Assembly (NCBI GenBank): GCA_002729695.1 | Contig: PBYQ01000017.1 | Coordinates: 1 to 51,916, forward strand | Direction: 5' to 3' | Length of the DNA stretch: 51,916 bases | Source: Citromicrobium sp. | GTDB taxonomy: Bacteria; Pseudomonadota; Alphaproteobacteria; Sphingomonadales; Sphingomonadaceae | Part shown: one piece after another, positions 39,565 through 48,592 of the stretch | How positions within the stretch are numbered: position 1 is the stretch's first letter | Layout: each line of letters begins with the position of its first letter | Made by a program: the position numbers and the translations under genes | Notes under the pieces: model-generated | The model's input: the letters and a program-made list of their open reading frames with translations, nothing else | Database searches by the model: none | What the model was told of the DNA's origin: nothing

Positions 39565-40350
39565 ATGGCCAGTGAGCCGCAACAGACCCAGCTTCCGATG
39601 TTCTACGAGGACCTGATGCCGCTCAATTCGCGGGATCACAAGAAGTTCCACAACCGCATGCGCGAGACGGCCCCCTACCTGGCCAAGCAGCACATGGTTC
39701 CGCTCACTGCAGAGGAATTCGTGCAGGTTGCGCGTCATTTCCCGATCATCTTCTCCACCGGCGAAAACCCGCTTCCCTTGGCGCTGATGGGCCTGAACGA
39801 GGGTGTGAACACCTTCTTCGACGAAAACGGCAAGGCGCACGAACCGGTTTACGTTCCTGCCTATGTGCGCCGCTATCCCTTCATGCTCGCCCGCCTGACC
39901 GCGGAAAGCGACGACCTTTCGCTGTGCTTCGACCCGACGTGCGACGCCGTCGGCGATTTCAGCGAAGGCGATGCGCTGTTCAACGATGACGGTTCGCCGA
40001 CCGAGCACACGCAGGCGATCCTTCAATTCTGCGAACAGTTCGAACAGGCCGGCCATCGCACCAAAGTGATGACCGACGAACTGGTCAAACACGGCCTCCT
40101 GATGGATGGCGAGGTCAGCATCGAGCGCAACAGCGAACCTGGCAAACCCTACGTCTACAAGGGCTTCCAGATGGTCGACCAGAACAAGCTGCGCGAGCTG
40201 GATGGCGAAGTGATCGCTCGCTGGAACAAGGACGGCATGCTTCCGCTGATCTACGCGCACCTGGCCTCGCTGGATCTGCTGCGCGTGATCTTCGCGCGTC
40301 AGCAAGAGCAGGGCAAATTGCCCGCGCAGCCCGCCGCGGCGGCTCAATAG
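39565..40350 (+). CDS. SapC family protein
   Basis: A 261-residue soluble protein of the SapC family, first described beside the Caulobacter S-layer protease SapA. Signs are YEDLMPLNSRDHKKF near the N-terminus, the FPIIFSTGENPLPLALMGLN core and YVRRYPFMLARLT; it ends in an Ala/Gln tail. Function outside S-layer organisms is unclear, but the gene is widespread in sphingomonads. ATG 39565 with GGAGAG upstream is preferred over 39454. A GC-rich hairpin and the sRNA-like locus lie just downstream. Confidence 0.9.
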   Translation: MASEPQQTQLPMFYEDLMPLNSRDHKKFHNRMRETAPYLAKQHMVPLTAEEFVQVARHFPIIFSTGENPLPLALMGLNEGVNTFFDENGKAHEPVYVPAYVRRYPFMLARLTAESDDLSLCFDPTCDAVGDFSEGDALFNDDGSPTEHTQAILQFCEQFEQAGHRTKVMTDELVKHGLLMDGEVSIERNSEPGKPYVYKGFQMVDQNKLRELDGEVIARWNKDGMLPLIYAHLASLDLLRVIFARQQEQGKLPAQPAAAAQ

Positions 40351-40363
40351 GATCATTACTTAA

Positions 40364-40403
40364 GGGGCGTGCGCTGCAATCCTTGACAATGCTGCAGCGC
40401 CCC
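40364..40403 (+). terminator. GC-rich hairpin after SapC gene
   Basis: GGGGC-(GTGC)-GCTGCA ... TGCAGC-GCCCC forms a stem with a one-sided bulge 14 bases after the SapC stop. The loop contains the TTGACA that may serve as -35 box of the next transcript. No T run. Confidence 0.45.
40383..40388 (+). promoter_or_regulatory. Candidate -35 box (TTGACA) of the sRNA-like locus
   Basis: TTGACA is a perfect consensus hexamer. A plausible -10 is AAATTC or AATTCA at 40406-40412 (17-18 base spacer), which is weak but acceptable in alphaproteobacteria. Transcription would start near 40417-40420. Confidence 0.45.
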
Positions 40404-40414
40404 CCAAATTCATG

Positions 40415-40525
40415 GTGTCCGGACGGACCTCCCCCCTCATAGCCGTCCGGATAAGCGCGCTGAATGCGTGCTTCCTCCCTGAACCTTGGCCACCTCGTGC
40501 ATCAATTGCACGGGGTGGTTTTTTT
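40415..40525 (+). ncRNA. Probable small RNA with anti-Shine-Dalgarno loops
   Basis: About 110 nt, not coding. Stem-loop 1 (40418-40451) pairs TCCGGACGG with CCGTCCGGA, holding the 16-base loop ACCTCCCCCCTCATAG. Stem-loop 2 (40453-40473) pairs AAGCGCGC with GCGTGCTT, loop TGAAT. A single strand CCTCCCTGAACCTTGGC follows, then the terminator hairpin (40491-40517) and T7. The two C-rich stretches are complementary to ribosome binding sites, the layout of trans-acting sRNAs of the CCUCC-loop type in other alphaproteobacteria. Boundaries are inferred. It is the strongest candidate for an undescribed element in the window. Confidence 0.7.
40491..40525 (+). terminator. Strong Rho-independent terminator of the sRNA-like locus
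   Basis: CACCTCGTGCA, loop TCAAT, TGCACGGGGTG forms an 11-bp stem with one G:U pair, followed by GTTTTTTT. It ends three bases before the stop of the convergent amidohydrolase gene. Confidence 0.93.
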
Positions 40526-40528
40526 ATG

Positions 40529-41461
40529 TCATTCGGCCGCTAGCGGCAGGCCCTGTTCGCGCCGGCCGGGAAGTACCTCGTCCGCCAGCGCGCGGACAAG
40601 TTCCGCCAGCAGGCGGGCCAGGCCCGGCAATCGTGGGCTCAGGCTCTCGAACCGGGAGTCGAGATAGAGCGACCGACACACCTCGAGTTGCAAAGCCTGG
40701 ATGTCGAGTGCCGGCCGGCCATGGCGGTCGAGTATATACCCGCCAGCGTAGGGGCGGTTATGAGCCACCCCCCGCTCGTGCTGCGCGAGAAACTGCAGAG
40801 CGCGACTGGCGACATGATCGTCGCACGACGCACCGAAGCGATCGCCGACCACAAAATCGGTCGCCCGCAATCCTGGGTGGCGCACGCGCAGCGGCGGCAT
40901 CGAATGCAGGTCGATCAGCAGCGCAACGCCCCACGCCTTGCGCAAATCGTCCAGCGCGCGGGCTAGGGCCCGATGATACGGCTCGTGTATCCCCGCCAGC
41001 CTGTCGGCAATATCATTCTGCGATAGGCTATTGCGCCAGATTTCTCCGACCCCGGCCACCCGGCGGGGGACGAGACCGAGCCCGCTTCGGGCACGGCGAT
41101 TCGCACTGGAATGCTGCGATCCGGTGGGCTGTGCATCCTCGATCATCGACCAATCGAGATCGTCAGGCGCGCGGTTCAGGTCGATCATGGCACGCGGCGC
41201 ATGGGCGACGAGCGTGGCCGCACCCGCGAGATCCGCCACGAGATGGGCGAGTTCGTCGACCAGGCGATCCTCAAGCCGCAACTTCGCAATCCCCGGATTG
41301 CGAAGCCCCGCTTCGATATCGGCAGGATATGCGCGGCCCGCGTGCGGCGCGGCTATCAGCACCGGAATCCGGGCTTCGCGCACACCGCGGATGCTGAAGG
41401 CTGGCGCCCCGCTGCCGGGGATCAGTCCCCCTGAAATTTCGCGCCGCGAATCGCCGTGCAA
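40529..41461 (-). CDS. N-formylglutamate amidohydrolase family protein
   Basis: A 310-residue zinc hydrolase of the N-formylglutamate deformylase (HutG-type) family. Characteristic motifs are APHAGRAYP, APRAMIDLNR, LLIDLHSMPP and RPYAGGYI. It may act on N-formylglutamate or related N-formyl compounds; no hut operon is present, so the histidine pathway is not implied. In several alphaproteobacteria the same family lies beside a cpdR-like gene, as here, divergent across 110 bases. Confidence 0.87.
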   Translation of the reverse strand: MHGDSRREISGGLIPGSGAPAFSIRGVREARIPVLIAAPHAGRAYPADIEAGLRNPGIAKLRLEDRLVDELAHLVADLAGAATLVAHAPRAMIDLNRAPDDLDWSMIEDAQPTGSQHSSANRRARSGLGLVPRRVAGVGEIWRNSLSQNDIADRLAGIHEPYHRALARALDDLRKAWGVALLIDLHSMPPLRVRHPGLRATDFVVGDRFGASCDDHVASRALQFLAQHERGVAHNRPYAGGYILDRHGRPALDIQALQLEVCRSLYLDSRFESLSPRLPGLARLLAELVRALADEVLPGRREQGLPLAAE

Positions 41462-41571
41462 GGCAGCCTCCCTTTACCAATTGCTGAACCCGATCACCGT
41501 GTGTGTCAAAGCAGGGCAAGGTACTGCCATGCCAAAGATTCCTTAAGTGCTGCGCGCTATGAAGGAGGTCT

Positions 41572-41964
41572 ATGAGCGAACCTGTACATTATCGGCGAAT
41601 CCTCCTCGCAGAGGACGAAGAAGCAATGCGGACCTACCTGACCCGCGCACTGGAAAAAGCGGGCTATGCGGTCGATTCGGTCGATTGCGGTACGGCCGCG
41701 CTGCCCTTGCTCGAGAAGGCCGAATACGATCTCCTGCTGTCGGACATCGTGATGCCGGAAATGGACGGCATCGAGCTTGCGCAGCTTTGCAACGAGATCA
41801 GCCCCGACACCAAGGTGATGTTCATCACGGGATTCGCCGCAGTTTCCTTGAAAGCGTGTACCGACCAGCCGCAGGCAAAGGTGCTGTCCAAGCCCTTCCA
41901 TTTGCGCGATCTGGTGCTGGAGGTGGACAGGGTTTTTGCCGATCCGTGCGAGGCACGCCTGTAA
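41572..41964 (+). CDS. cpdR: CpdR-like single-domain response regulator
   Basis: A 130-residue receiver domain with no output domain. Acidic pocket E14-D15 (LLAEDEEAMR), phospho-acceptor Asp58 (LLLSDIVMPEMDGIELA), Thr in MFITGFAAVS and Lys in VLSKPFHLRDLV are intact. CpdR in Caulobacter and Sinorhizobium controls ClpXP-mediated proteolysis in the cell cycle when unphosphorylated; the assignment rests on sequence and position beside the amidohydrolase gene. A strong GGAGG lies before ATG 41572. Confidence 0.85.
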   Translation: MSEPVHYRRILLAEDEEAMRTYLTRALEKAGYAVDSVDCGTAALPLLEKAEYDLLLSDIVMPEMDGIELAQLCNEISPDTKVMFITGFAAVSLKACTDQPQAKVLSKPFHLRDLVLEVDRVFADPCEARL

Positions 41965-42047
41965 AGAACCGCTTTAGGGCCTTGTCTCCTGCTTCCGGCG
42001 CGGCTATCTGGCGCGTCCGCCGTCAATGGCGGCACACGCGATGGTGT

Positions 42048-42122
42048 GGGCGTATAGCTCAGTGGTAGAGCACTATGTTGACATCGTAGGGGTCGCAAGT
42101 TCAATCCTTGCTACGCCCACCA
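42048..42122 (+). tRNA. tRNA-Val (anticodon GAC)
   Basis: A complete 75-base cloverleaf with encoded CCA. Acceptor GGGCGTA pairs with TACGCCC; D arm GCTC/GAGC; anticodon stem CTATG/CGTAG (one G:U-type pair) with loop TTGACAT giving GAC; T stem GCAAG/CTTGC. It decodes GUC/GUU. Confidence 0.96.
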
Positions 42123-42139
42123 TCGCCTGAAACTGCAAG

Positions 42140-42164
42140 AGGCGTCGCACTGCGGCGCCTTTTT
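42140..42164 (+). terminator. Terminator of tRNA-Val
   Basis: AGGCGTCG, small loop, CGGCGCCT then TTTTT, 17 bases after the tRNA 3' end. Confidence 0.8.
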
Positions 42165-42261
42165 CATTTCCAGCACCCGCCTTGCACCGCACCGGCCAAC
42201 TGCTAAAGCCGCGCCAGATTTCACCCCCATTTTGAAACACGCGGTACCGACAGGACGAATG

Positions 42262-43494
42262 ATGGCAAAAATTCAGGTCAAGAACCCGGTCGTCGAACTC
42301 GACGGCGACGAAATGACGAAAATCATCTGGCAGTGGATTCGCGAAAGGCTGATCCTGCCCTACCTCGATATCGACCTTAAGTATTACGACCTGTCGATCG
42401 AGAAGCGCGACGAGACCGACGACCAGATCACGGTCGATGCGGCCAACGCGATCAAGCAGTACGGCGTCGGCGTGAAGTGCGCGACGATCACTCCCGACGA
42501 GGCGCGAGTCGAGGAATTCAGCCTCAAGAAGATGTGGGTCTCGCCCAACGGCACGATCCGCAACATCCTTGGCGGCGTGGTCTTCCGCGAACCGATCGTG
42601 ATCGACAACGTGCCGCGCCTCGTGCCCGGCTGGACCGACCCGATCGTGGTCGGCCGTCACGCCTTCGGCGACCAGTACCGCGCCAAGGACACGCTGATCC
42701 CCGGCAAGGGCAAGCTGCGCCTCGTCTTCGAAGGCGAAGATGGCGAGAACATCGACATCGACGTGTTCGAATTCCCCAGCCCCGGCGTCGCGATGGCGAT
42801 GTACAACCTGGACGATTCGATTCGCGACTTCGCGCGCGCCAGCTTCCAGTACGGCCTTGATCGCAAGTGGCCTGTCTACCTGAGCACCAAGAACACCATC
42901 CTCAAGAAGTACGATGGTCGCTTCAAGGACCTGTTCCAGGAAGTGTTCGACGCCGAGTTCGCGAGCGACTTCAAGGCTGCCGGCATCACCTACGAACACC
43001 GCCTGATCGACGACATGGTCGCCGCCGCGTTGAAGTGGAGCGGCAAGTTCGTGTGGGCGTGCAAGAACTACGACGGCGACGTGCAGTCCGACATCGTGGC
43101 ACAGGGCTTCGGCTCGCTCGGCCTGATGACCAGCGTGCTGATGACGCCCGACGGCAAGACCGTGGAAGCCGAAGCGGCGCACGGCACCGTGACGCGTCAC
43201 TATCGCCAGCATCAGGAAGGCAAGGCGACCTCGACCAACCCGATCGCCAGCATCTTCGCATGGACACGCGGCCTGATGTATCGCGGCAAGTTCGACGACA
43301 CCCCCGAAGTGGTGAAGTTCGCCGAGACGCTGGAAAAGGTCTGCATCCAGACTGTCGAGAACGGTCAGATGACCAAGGACCTCGCCCTGCTGATCGGCCC
43401 CGGCCAGAGCTGGCTGACCACCGAACAGTTCTTTGAGGCGATCGTGACTAACCTCGAAACCGAGATGAAGAAGCAGGGCCTCGCCCCCGCGTAA
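42262..43494 (+). CDS. icd: NADP-dependent isocitrate dehydrogenase
   Basis: Oxidative decarboxylation of isocitrate to 2-oxoglutarate in the TCA cycle. The 410-residue product is the homodimeric, eukaryote-like type: [20 protein letters not shown], the substrate motif [53 protein letters not shown] metal region, and [13 protein letters not shown] 42262 (or 42259) with AGGA upstream is preferred over the TTG at 42232. It ends at a strong terminator that overlaps the next convergent gene. Confidence 0.97.
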   Translation: MAKIQVKNPVVELDGDEMTKIIWQWIRERLILPYLDIDLKYYDLSIEKRDETDDQITVDAANAIKQYGVGVKCATITPDEARVEEFSLKKMWVSPNGTIRNILGGVVFREPIVIDNVPRLVPGWTDPIVVGRHAFGDQYRAKDTLIPGKGKLRLVFEGEDGENIDIDVFEFPSPGVAMAMYNLDDSIRDFARASFQYGLDRKWPVYLSTKNTILKKYDGRFKDLFQEVFDAEFASDFKAAGITYEHRLIDDMVAAALKWSGKFVWACKNYDGDVQSDIVAQGFGSLGLMTSVLMTPDGKTVEAEAAHGTVTRHYRQHQEGKATSTNPIASIFAWTRGLMYRGKFDDTPEVVKFAETLEKVCIQTVENGQMTKDLALLIGPGQSWLTTEQFFEAIVTNLETEMKKQGLAPA

Positions 43495-43523
43495 TCTCCA
43501 ACGCAGATTGCGTGGCCAAGTTT

Positions 43524-43557
43524 GCCCCGGCGCCTCAACCGTAGGCGTCGGGGCTTT
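43524..43557 (+). terminator. Terminator of icd, overlapping the convergent gene
   Basis: GCCCCGGCGCCT, loop CAACCGT, AGGCGTCGGGGC forms a 12-bp stem with one G:U pair and then TTTC. The 3' arm includes the last codons of the convergent FAD monooxygenase gene. Confidence 0.85.
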
Positions 43558-44755
43558 CTACATGCGGGCGGTCGATCCCCAGCCCGATAAGCCGTGCGGG
43601 CAGGCGCTGAAGCGGGCCGACCGCATCGATCAGGCGCACCGGCAACGGAGCCTGCTCGATCGGCGTCTCGCGCTCAAGGATCGGCCGGATAAACCGATCC
43701 TGCGCAAACTTCTGCATCATCTGGGTGTAGTGAACCGAGCGGGCGCGCAACTGCTGGACGCGCTGCAGCAGCGGGTCAGGGTTCTCCCCGCGTGCGAGCG
43801 GCGCCGCCAGCACGTTCGCCGCGACCACCGCGTCCTGCACAGCGACGTTGATCCCCACTCCGCCGATCGGGCTCATCGCATGGGCAGCATCCCCGATTGC
43901 GAGCAATCCCGCCCGGGACCAGCGGGTCAGGCGGTCGAGCGATACGCTCAGCAGTTTGAGATCATCAATGTCGGTTAGCCGGTCGATCACGCCGTCCAGT
44001 TCGGGCACCAGACCACGCAAGCGATCGCGAAACGCCGCGATTCCCCGCCGGCGGATTTCCTCGCCTGCGCCCTTGGGGATGACGAAGGCGCATTGCAGGT
44101 AGGTCCGCCGATTGATCAGCACGAGAAAGCGCCCTGCGGCGAGCGACCCGAAGCTCTCGGGCCCCAGCTCGGGCGGTCGGTCGAGCCGGAACCACAGGAC
44201 GTCCATCGGCGCGCCGATAGTCTTGAGCGGCAGTTCAGCTTCTTCCCGCATGATCGAGCGACGGCCATCGGCAGCGATGACAAGCCGCGCAGGCAGCATC
44301 TCGCCGTCGCTGATCTCTACCCTGGAGATCCGCCCGTTGCCGTCGGTATGCGCGGCAACTGCTTGGGCCCCCAGGCGCAGCTCGAAGCCGGGATATTGCT
44401 TCGCCTTGCTCGCAAGAAAGTCGAGCAGGTCCCACTGCGGCATCATCGCGATAAAGGGCGCGGGCACCGGCAAGTGCCGAAAGTCCGCGATATCGCGCTG
44501 CTGACCTGCGATCCTCAGCCCGATCTGCTCGACTTTGCTGTGCTCGATCGCCAGCAGCTCATCGAGCCAGCCGAGCTGGTGGAACAGATCGAGTGTCGAG
44601 GGATGTACGGTGTCTCCGCGAAAATCCCTGAAGAAGTCCTCGTGCTTCTCCAGCACCGTGACCTTGACGCCGGCACGCGCGAGCAACATGCCAGCGAACA
44701 TCCCGGCGGGGCCTCCGCCCACGATAATTACCGGTAGTTCGGGATCGTGCGGCAC
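43535..44755 (-). CDS. FAD-dependent monooxygenase (class A, UbiH/PHBH-like)
   Basis: A 406-residue flavoprotein monooxygenase. Motifs: Rossmann VGGGPAGMFAGMLLA near the N-terminus, GDTVHPSTLDLF, the DG motif in IAADGRRSIMR, and GDAAHAMSPIGGVGINVA. It belongs to the aromatic hydroxylase/UbiH-type group; substrate is not clear. The chosen start is GTG 44755 with AAGGAAAGG about ten bases upstream; an in-frame GTG at 44782 would add nine residues and leave just two bases before the divergent gene start. Confidence 0.88.
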   Translation of the reverse strand: MPHDPELPVIIVGGGPAGMFAGMLLARAGVKVTVLEKHEDFFRDFRGDTVHPSTLDLFHQLGWLDELLAIEHSKVEQIGLRIAGQQRDIADFRHLPVPAPFIAMMPQWDLLDFLASKAKQYPGFELRLGAQAVAAHTDGNGRISRVEISDGEMLPARLVIAADGRRSIMREEAELPLKTIGAPMDVLWFRLDRPPELGPESFGSLAAGRFLVLINRRTYLQCAFVIPKGAGEEIRRRGIAAFRDRLRGLVPELDGVIDRLTDIDDLKLLSVSLDRLTRWSRAGLLAIGDAAHAMSPIGGVGINVAVQDAVVAANVLAAPLARGENPDPLLQRVQQLRARSVHYTQMMQKFAQDRFIRPILERETPIEQAPLPVRLIDAVGPLQRLPARLIGLGIDRPHVESPDAYG

Positions 44756-44784
44756 TTTGGAGGCCTTTCCTTGTTCAGGCACTG

Positions 44785-46476
44785 ATGCCCATCGAACGTA
44801 AATCTACAGGAGACGATCCGATCGCCACCACCGCAAAGACCAAGGCGCGGCTCGAAGTCCGCCAGGCAAAGCTGAAAGACGTGCCCGAGATCGCCGAGCT
44901 TGTCCGTCGCGCCTATGCCGATCTGCCGCCGTACACTCTGGGCGAAATCCGGGGGCAGCTTAACAATTACCGCGAAGGATGCTTCGTCGCCAAGCTCGAT
45001 GGCGTAATCGTCGGCTATTGCGCCTCGATGCGCCTGAAGGCGAATGTCGCGATGTCAGACCACTCCTGGGATGAGGTTACCGGCAACGGCTTCGGCAGTC
45101 GGCACGACCCGACCGGCGACTGGCTCTACGGTTACGAGATGTGCGTCGACCCCAAGGTGCGCGGTACCCGGATCGGGCGTCGCCTGTACGAGGAACGGCG
45201 CGCGCTGGCAGAGCGGCTCGATCTTGCAGGCATCGTCTTCGGCGGGCGCATGCCCAATCTGGCGAACGCGATGCGGCGCAAGCGCAACCGGGCGGAAGGG
45301 CCCGAGGACTATCTCGAGAAGGTCGTCGACAACAAGATTCACGACCCCGTGCTGCGTTTCCAGCTGGCCAACGGGTTCGAGCCGCAAGGCATTCTCCAAA
45401 ATTACCTGCCGGAAGACAAGCGCTCCAAGGCGTTTGCCGTGCGCATGGTCTGGCGCAACCCGTATGTCGATGCCGATGCACCGCGCAAACATCGCCTGCC
45501 GCGCGATGTCGAGAGCGTGCGGATCGCGACCTGCCAGCTGCAGGCGCGCGCGGTCTCCGGGTTCGACGAGTTCATGCGACACATCGAGTATTTCGTTGAC
45601 GTAGCGGCGGACTACGAAAGCGATTTCATCCTCTTCCCCGAGCTGTTCACGCTGATGCTGCTAAGTGCGGAGGAAAAGGAGCTGAGCCCGATGGAAGCGA
45701 TCGAGGCGCTAAGCGACTACACCCCGAAAATCCGCCAGAAGCTCTCCGAGCTGGCGCTCAACTTCAACATCAACATCATCGGCGGCTCACACCCTACACG
45801 CATGGAAGACGGCGACATCCACAACGTCGCCTATGTCTGCCTGCGCGACGGATCGATCCACGCGCAGGAGAAGATCCACCCCACCCCCAACGAAGCCTAT
45901 TGGTGGAACATCAAGGGCGGCGACAGCATTGACGCGATCCCGACCGACTGCGGCCCGATCGGCGTGCTGATCTGCTACGACAGCGAATTCCCCGAACTCG
46001 CCCGCAGGCTGGTCGACGAAGGCGCGCGCATCATCTTCGTGCCCTTCTGCACCGACAGCCGTCAGGGCTACATGCGCGTACGCTACTGCGCGCAGGCCCG
46101 CGCGATCGAGAACCAGTGCTTCACCGTGCTATCCGGCAATGTCGGCAACCTGCCCAATGTCGCGAACATGGACATCCAGTATGCACAGAGCTGCATCCTG
46201 ACGCCGTGCGACTTCCCTTTCGCGCGCGACGGCATCGCCGCCGAAGCGAGCGAGAATGTCGAGACGCTGACGATCAGCGACGTCAATCTGGCGGACCTCA
46301 GCTGGGCGCGTGCCGAGGGCACGGTGCGCAACCTCGCGGACAGGCGATTCGATCTCTACCAGATCGAATGGGACAAGCGCGTCGGCCAGGTATCCCCGCG
46401 GATCGGGGAGGCCGAGAGCGAGGCCGCAGGACAGGACAGCAAGCCGATGGGACCGCACACGCCGGGTGGTGGATGA
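44785..46476 (+). CDS. GNAT acetyltransferase-nitrilase fusion
   Basis: A 563-residue two-domain protein. Residues of about 20-225 are a GNAT domain with acetyl-CoA loop VRGTRIGRRLYEERR. Residues of about 238-525 are a carbon-nitrogen hydrolase with the nitrilase triad Glu286 (FPELF), Lys363 (AQEKIHPTPNE), Cys397 (LICYDSEFPELAR). This fusion is known in many bacteria, but its substrate is not established. ATG 44785 has no clear binding site; AGGAG at 44808-44812 is followed at eight bases by ATC, which is not a standard start. It is divergent from the monooxygenase. Confidence 0.9.
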   Translation: MPIERKSTGDDPIATTAKTKARLEVRQAKLKDVPEIAELVRRAYADLPPYTLGEIRGQLNNYREGCFVAKLDGVIVGYCASMRLKANVAMSDHSWDEVTGNGFGSRHDPTGDWLYGYEMCVDPKVRGTRIGRRLYEERRALAERLDLAGIVFGGRMPNLANAMRRKRNRAEGPEDYLEKVVDNKIHDPVLRFQLANGFEPQGILQNYLPEDKRSKAFAVRMVWRNPYVDADAPRKHRLPRDVESVRIATCQLQARAVSGFDEFMRHIEYFVDVAADYESDFILFPELFTLMLLSAEEKELSPMEAIEALSDYTPKIRQKLSELALNFNINIIGGSHPTRMEDGDIHNVAYVCLRDGSIHAQEKIHPTPNEAYWWNIKGGDSIDAIPTDCGPIGVLICYDSEFPELARRLVDEGARIIFVPFCTDSRQGYMRVRYCAQARAIENQCFTVLSGNVGNLPNVANMDIQYAQSCILTPCDFPFARDGIAAEASENVETLTISDVNLADLSWARAEGTVRNLADRRFDLYQIEWDKRVGQVSPRIGEAESEAAGQDSKPMGPHTPGGG

Positions 46477-46545
46477 ACCCGCGGACAGCACGATTGCCGT
46501 GCTTGCCCGGGTGACTTTTCGCGAAAGCCCGCATAGGTCAGTCTT

Positions 46546-48336
46546 ATGGCGGGTGAACTCGAACCGACGACTGCAATATCCGACGCGCTGGTGATCCTCG
46601 GCGCGGCGGGGATCGTCATTCCGCTGTTCGCACGGTTTCGCATCACCCCCGTTATCGGCTTCCTGCTGGTCGGCATCCTTGTCGGACCCTATGGGCTCGG
46701 CGCGCTGACCGACGAAGCCAGATGGCTGACGGCGGTGACGATATCGGAGCCGGACTCGCTCGATATATTCGCCGAATTCGGGATCATCCTGCTGCTTTTC
46801 ACCATCGGATTGGAGCTTAGCTTCAATCGCCTGTGGCAGATGCGCAAGCTGGTGTTCGGGCTTGGCGCGATGGAACTGCTGATCATCGGCAGTTCGATCG
46901 CTCTGGTGCTGGCTATGATGGGGCAATACTGGACTGGCGCAATGGCGCTGGGCCTTGCGCTCGCGCTATCCTCTACCGCCATCGTGCTGCCGATCTCGGG
47001 CACAGCGTCACCCGTGGGCAAGGCTGCGCTGTCGATGCTGCTGTTCGAAGACATCGCCATCGTGCCGATCATCTTCATGCTCGGCGCGCTCGCCCCATAC
47101 GCGCAGGCCGACGGGCTGACGGGCATCTGGACCACGCTGTGGCAGGGCGCGGCGGTCATCGGTGTGTTGCTGATCGCTGGGCGTTATGCCCTTCCCACCC
47201 TGTTCGCGCAGGCCGCGCGCACCAAAAGCCCGGAGGTCTTCCTGGCCGCCACGCTGGTTGTGGTGATCGGCGCCAGCCTTGCGACAGGGATGACCGGTCT
47301 CTCCCCCATAGTGGGCGCATTGATCGCCGGACTGCTGATCGCGGAAACCGACTTCCACGGCGAGGTCGAAGCGATCATCGAGCCGTTCAAGGGCCTCGCG
47401 CTCGGTATCTTCCTGATTACCATCGGGATGAGTATCGACCTGCAGGCGCTGACAGACAATCTCGGAACGATCCTCACCGCAGTGGTGCTGGTTCTGGTGT
47501 TCAAGGCGCTGGTGACCGGTCTGCTGCTGCGGATGATGGGCGCGCGGCGCAACACCGCGACCGAGACGGGCATTCTTATGGCGAGCCCTTCGGAAACCAC
47601 GCTGATCGTACTCTCTGCGGCGAGCTCTGCGATGCTGATCCAGCCTGGCACCACGCAGTTCTGGCAGATCGTGACCGCGATCGGGCTCACCGTCACGCCA
47701 CTGCTGGCGCTGGTCGGGCGCGCGGTCGCGCGCAGAGTCGACCCGGTACCCGATCCGGTACAAGACACCGACGCGCCCGTCGGCAGGGTGATCGTGGTCG
47801 GCGGTGGACGCGTCGGCCGCCTCGTGTCAGACATGCTGACGGTGCATGGCAAGCCTTACATCGCGATCGAATCCGATGCCGACCTCGTCCAGCAGGACAA
47901 CCGCGATGGTTACAACGTGCTGTTCGGCAACGCCGCTCGGCTCGAAACGCTGCGCGCGCTTCGGGTGGAGGACGCGTCGGCAATTGTCCTGACAATGGAT
48001 GCGCCAGTCTTGGCCCAGCGGCTGGTGGCGCGGTTGCGCAAGGCTTACCCCGCTCTCCTGATCGTCAGTCGTGCCCGAGATGCGAGCCATGCCGCGGCCC
48101 TCTATCAAGCGGGGGCCAGCCACGCCGTGCCGGAAACGCTGGAAAGCTCGCTCCAGCTGTCAGAGGCAGTGCTGGTCGATATCGGCGTGGCTATGGGCCC
48201 CGTGATCGCGTCTATCCACGAGAAACGCGACGAGATGCGGATGCAGATCCAGACCGAGGGCGCGCTGGAGCACAAGCCAAAGCTGCGCACCAGCTCCATT
48301 TCGGCAACCGCGCCCGCTACCGCGCCTGAGGCATGA
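46546..48336 (+). CDS. CPA2-family cation:proton antiporter with TrkA-N domain (KefB-like)
   Basis: A 596-residue protein. The first 400 residues have about 12-13 membrane segments with the Na/H exchanger pattern (FGIILLLFTIGLELS, SSTAIVLPIS, FEDIAIVPIIF, GALIAGLLIAET); the Asp in LLFEDIAIVPI is the likely ion site. A TrkA-N nucleotide-binding domain follows (VIVVGGGRVGRLVSDML). It resembles Kef-type K+ efflux systems; no glutathione-binding partner gene is next to it. ATG 46546. Confidence 0.92.
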   Translation: MAGELEPTTAISDALVILGAAGIVIPLFARFRITPVIGFLLVGILVGPYGLGALTDEARWLTAVTISEPDSLDIFAEFGIILLLFTIGLELSFNRLWQMRKLVFGLGAMELLIIGSSIALVLAMMGQYWTGAMALGLALALSSTAIVLPISGTASPVGKAALSMLLFEDIAIVPIIFMLGALAPYAQADGLTGIWTTLWQGAAVIGVLLIAGRYALPTLFAQAARTKSPEVFLAATLVVVIGASLATGMTGLSPIVGALIAGLLIAETDFHGEVEAIIEPFKGLALGIFLITIGMSIDLQALTDNLGTILTAVVLVLVFKALVTGLLLRMMGARRNTATETGILMASPSETTLIVLSAASSAMLIQPGTTQFWQIVTAIGLTVTPLLALVGRAVARRVDPVPDPVQDTDAPVGRVIVVGGGRVGRLVSDMLTVHGKPYIAIESDADLVQQDNRDGYNVLFGNAARLETLRALRVEDASAIVLTMDAPVLAQRLVARLRKAYPALLIVSRARDASHAAALYQAGASHAVPETLESSLQLSEAVLVDIGVAMGPVIASIHEKRDEMRMQIQTEGALEHKPKLRTSSISATAPATAPEA

Positions 48337-48385
48337 TCAGGACCTTCTTCGTTTCCCAAGCATTGGAAGGGAAAGGAGAATTTTG

Positions 48386-48574
48386 ATGTCCGACCATGAT
48401 CCGACCAAGCCGACGCCGAACGACGAGAAGTTCAAGCCGCAGAATGTGCAAGGCCAGGGCAAGCCCAAACCTTCCGCTCGGCGTGACTCTTCAAGCCCGG
48501 CGGACACCGGCGGTCAGGGGATCAGTCGCGGGAGCGAACCCGATACGCGCCGTGCGGGTAGCGGAGCACGCTGA
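48386..48574 (+). CDS. Small disordered hydrophilic protein
   Basis: A 62-residue protein, MSDHDPTKPTPNDEKFKPQ at the start, rich in Pro, Asp, Lys, Gly and Ser, without hydrophobic core. AAGGAGAA lies well placed before ATG 48386, which argues for real translation. No family recognised. It lies between the antiporter and alaS (convergent). Confidence 0.65.
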   Translation: MSDHDPTKPTPNDEKFKPQNVQGQGKPKPSARRDSSSPADTGGQGISRGSEPDTRRAGSGAR

Positions 48575-48592
48575 TCCGCCGTCCAGTATGCG

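Noticed and set aside
42073..43212. Minus-strand frame across tRNA-Val and icd
   Set aside because: Overlaps a certain tRNA and a certain enzyme gene; composition is that of an antisense shadow.
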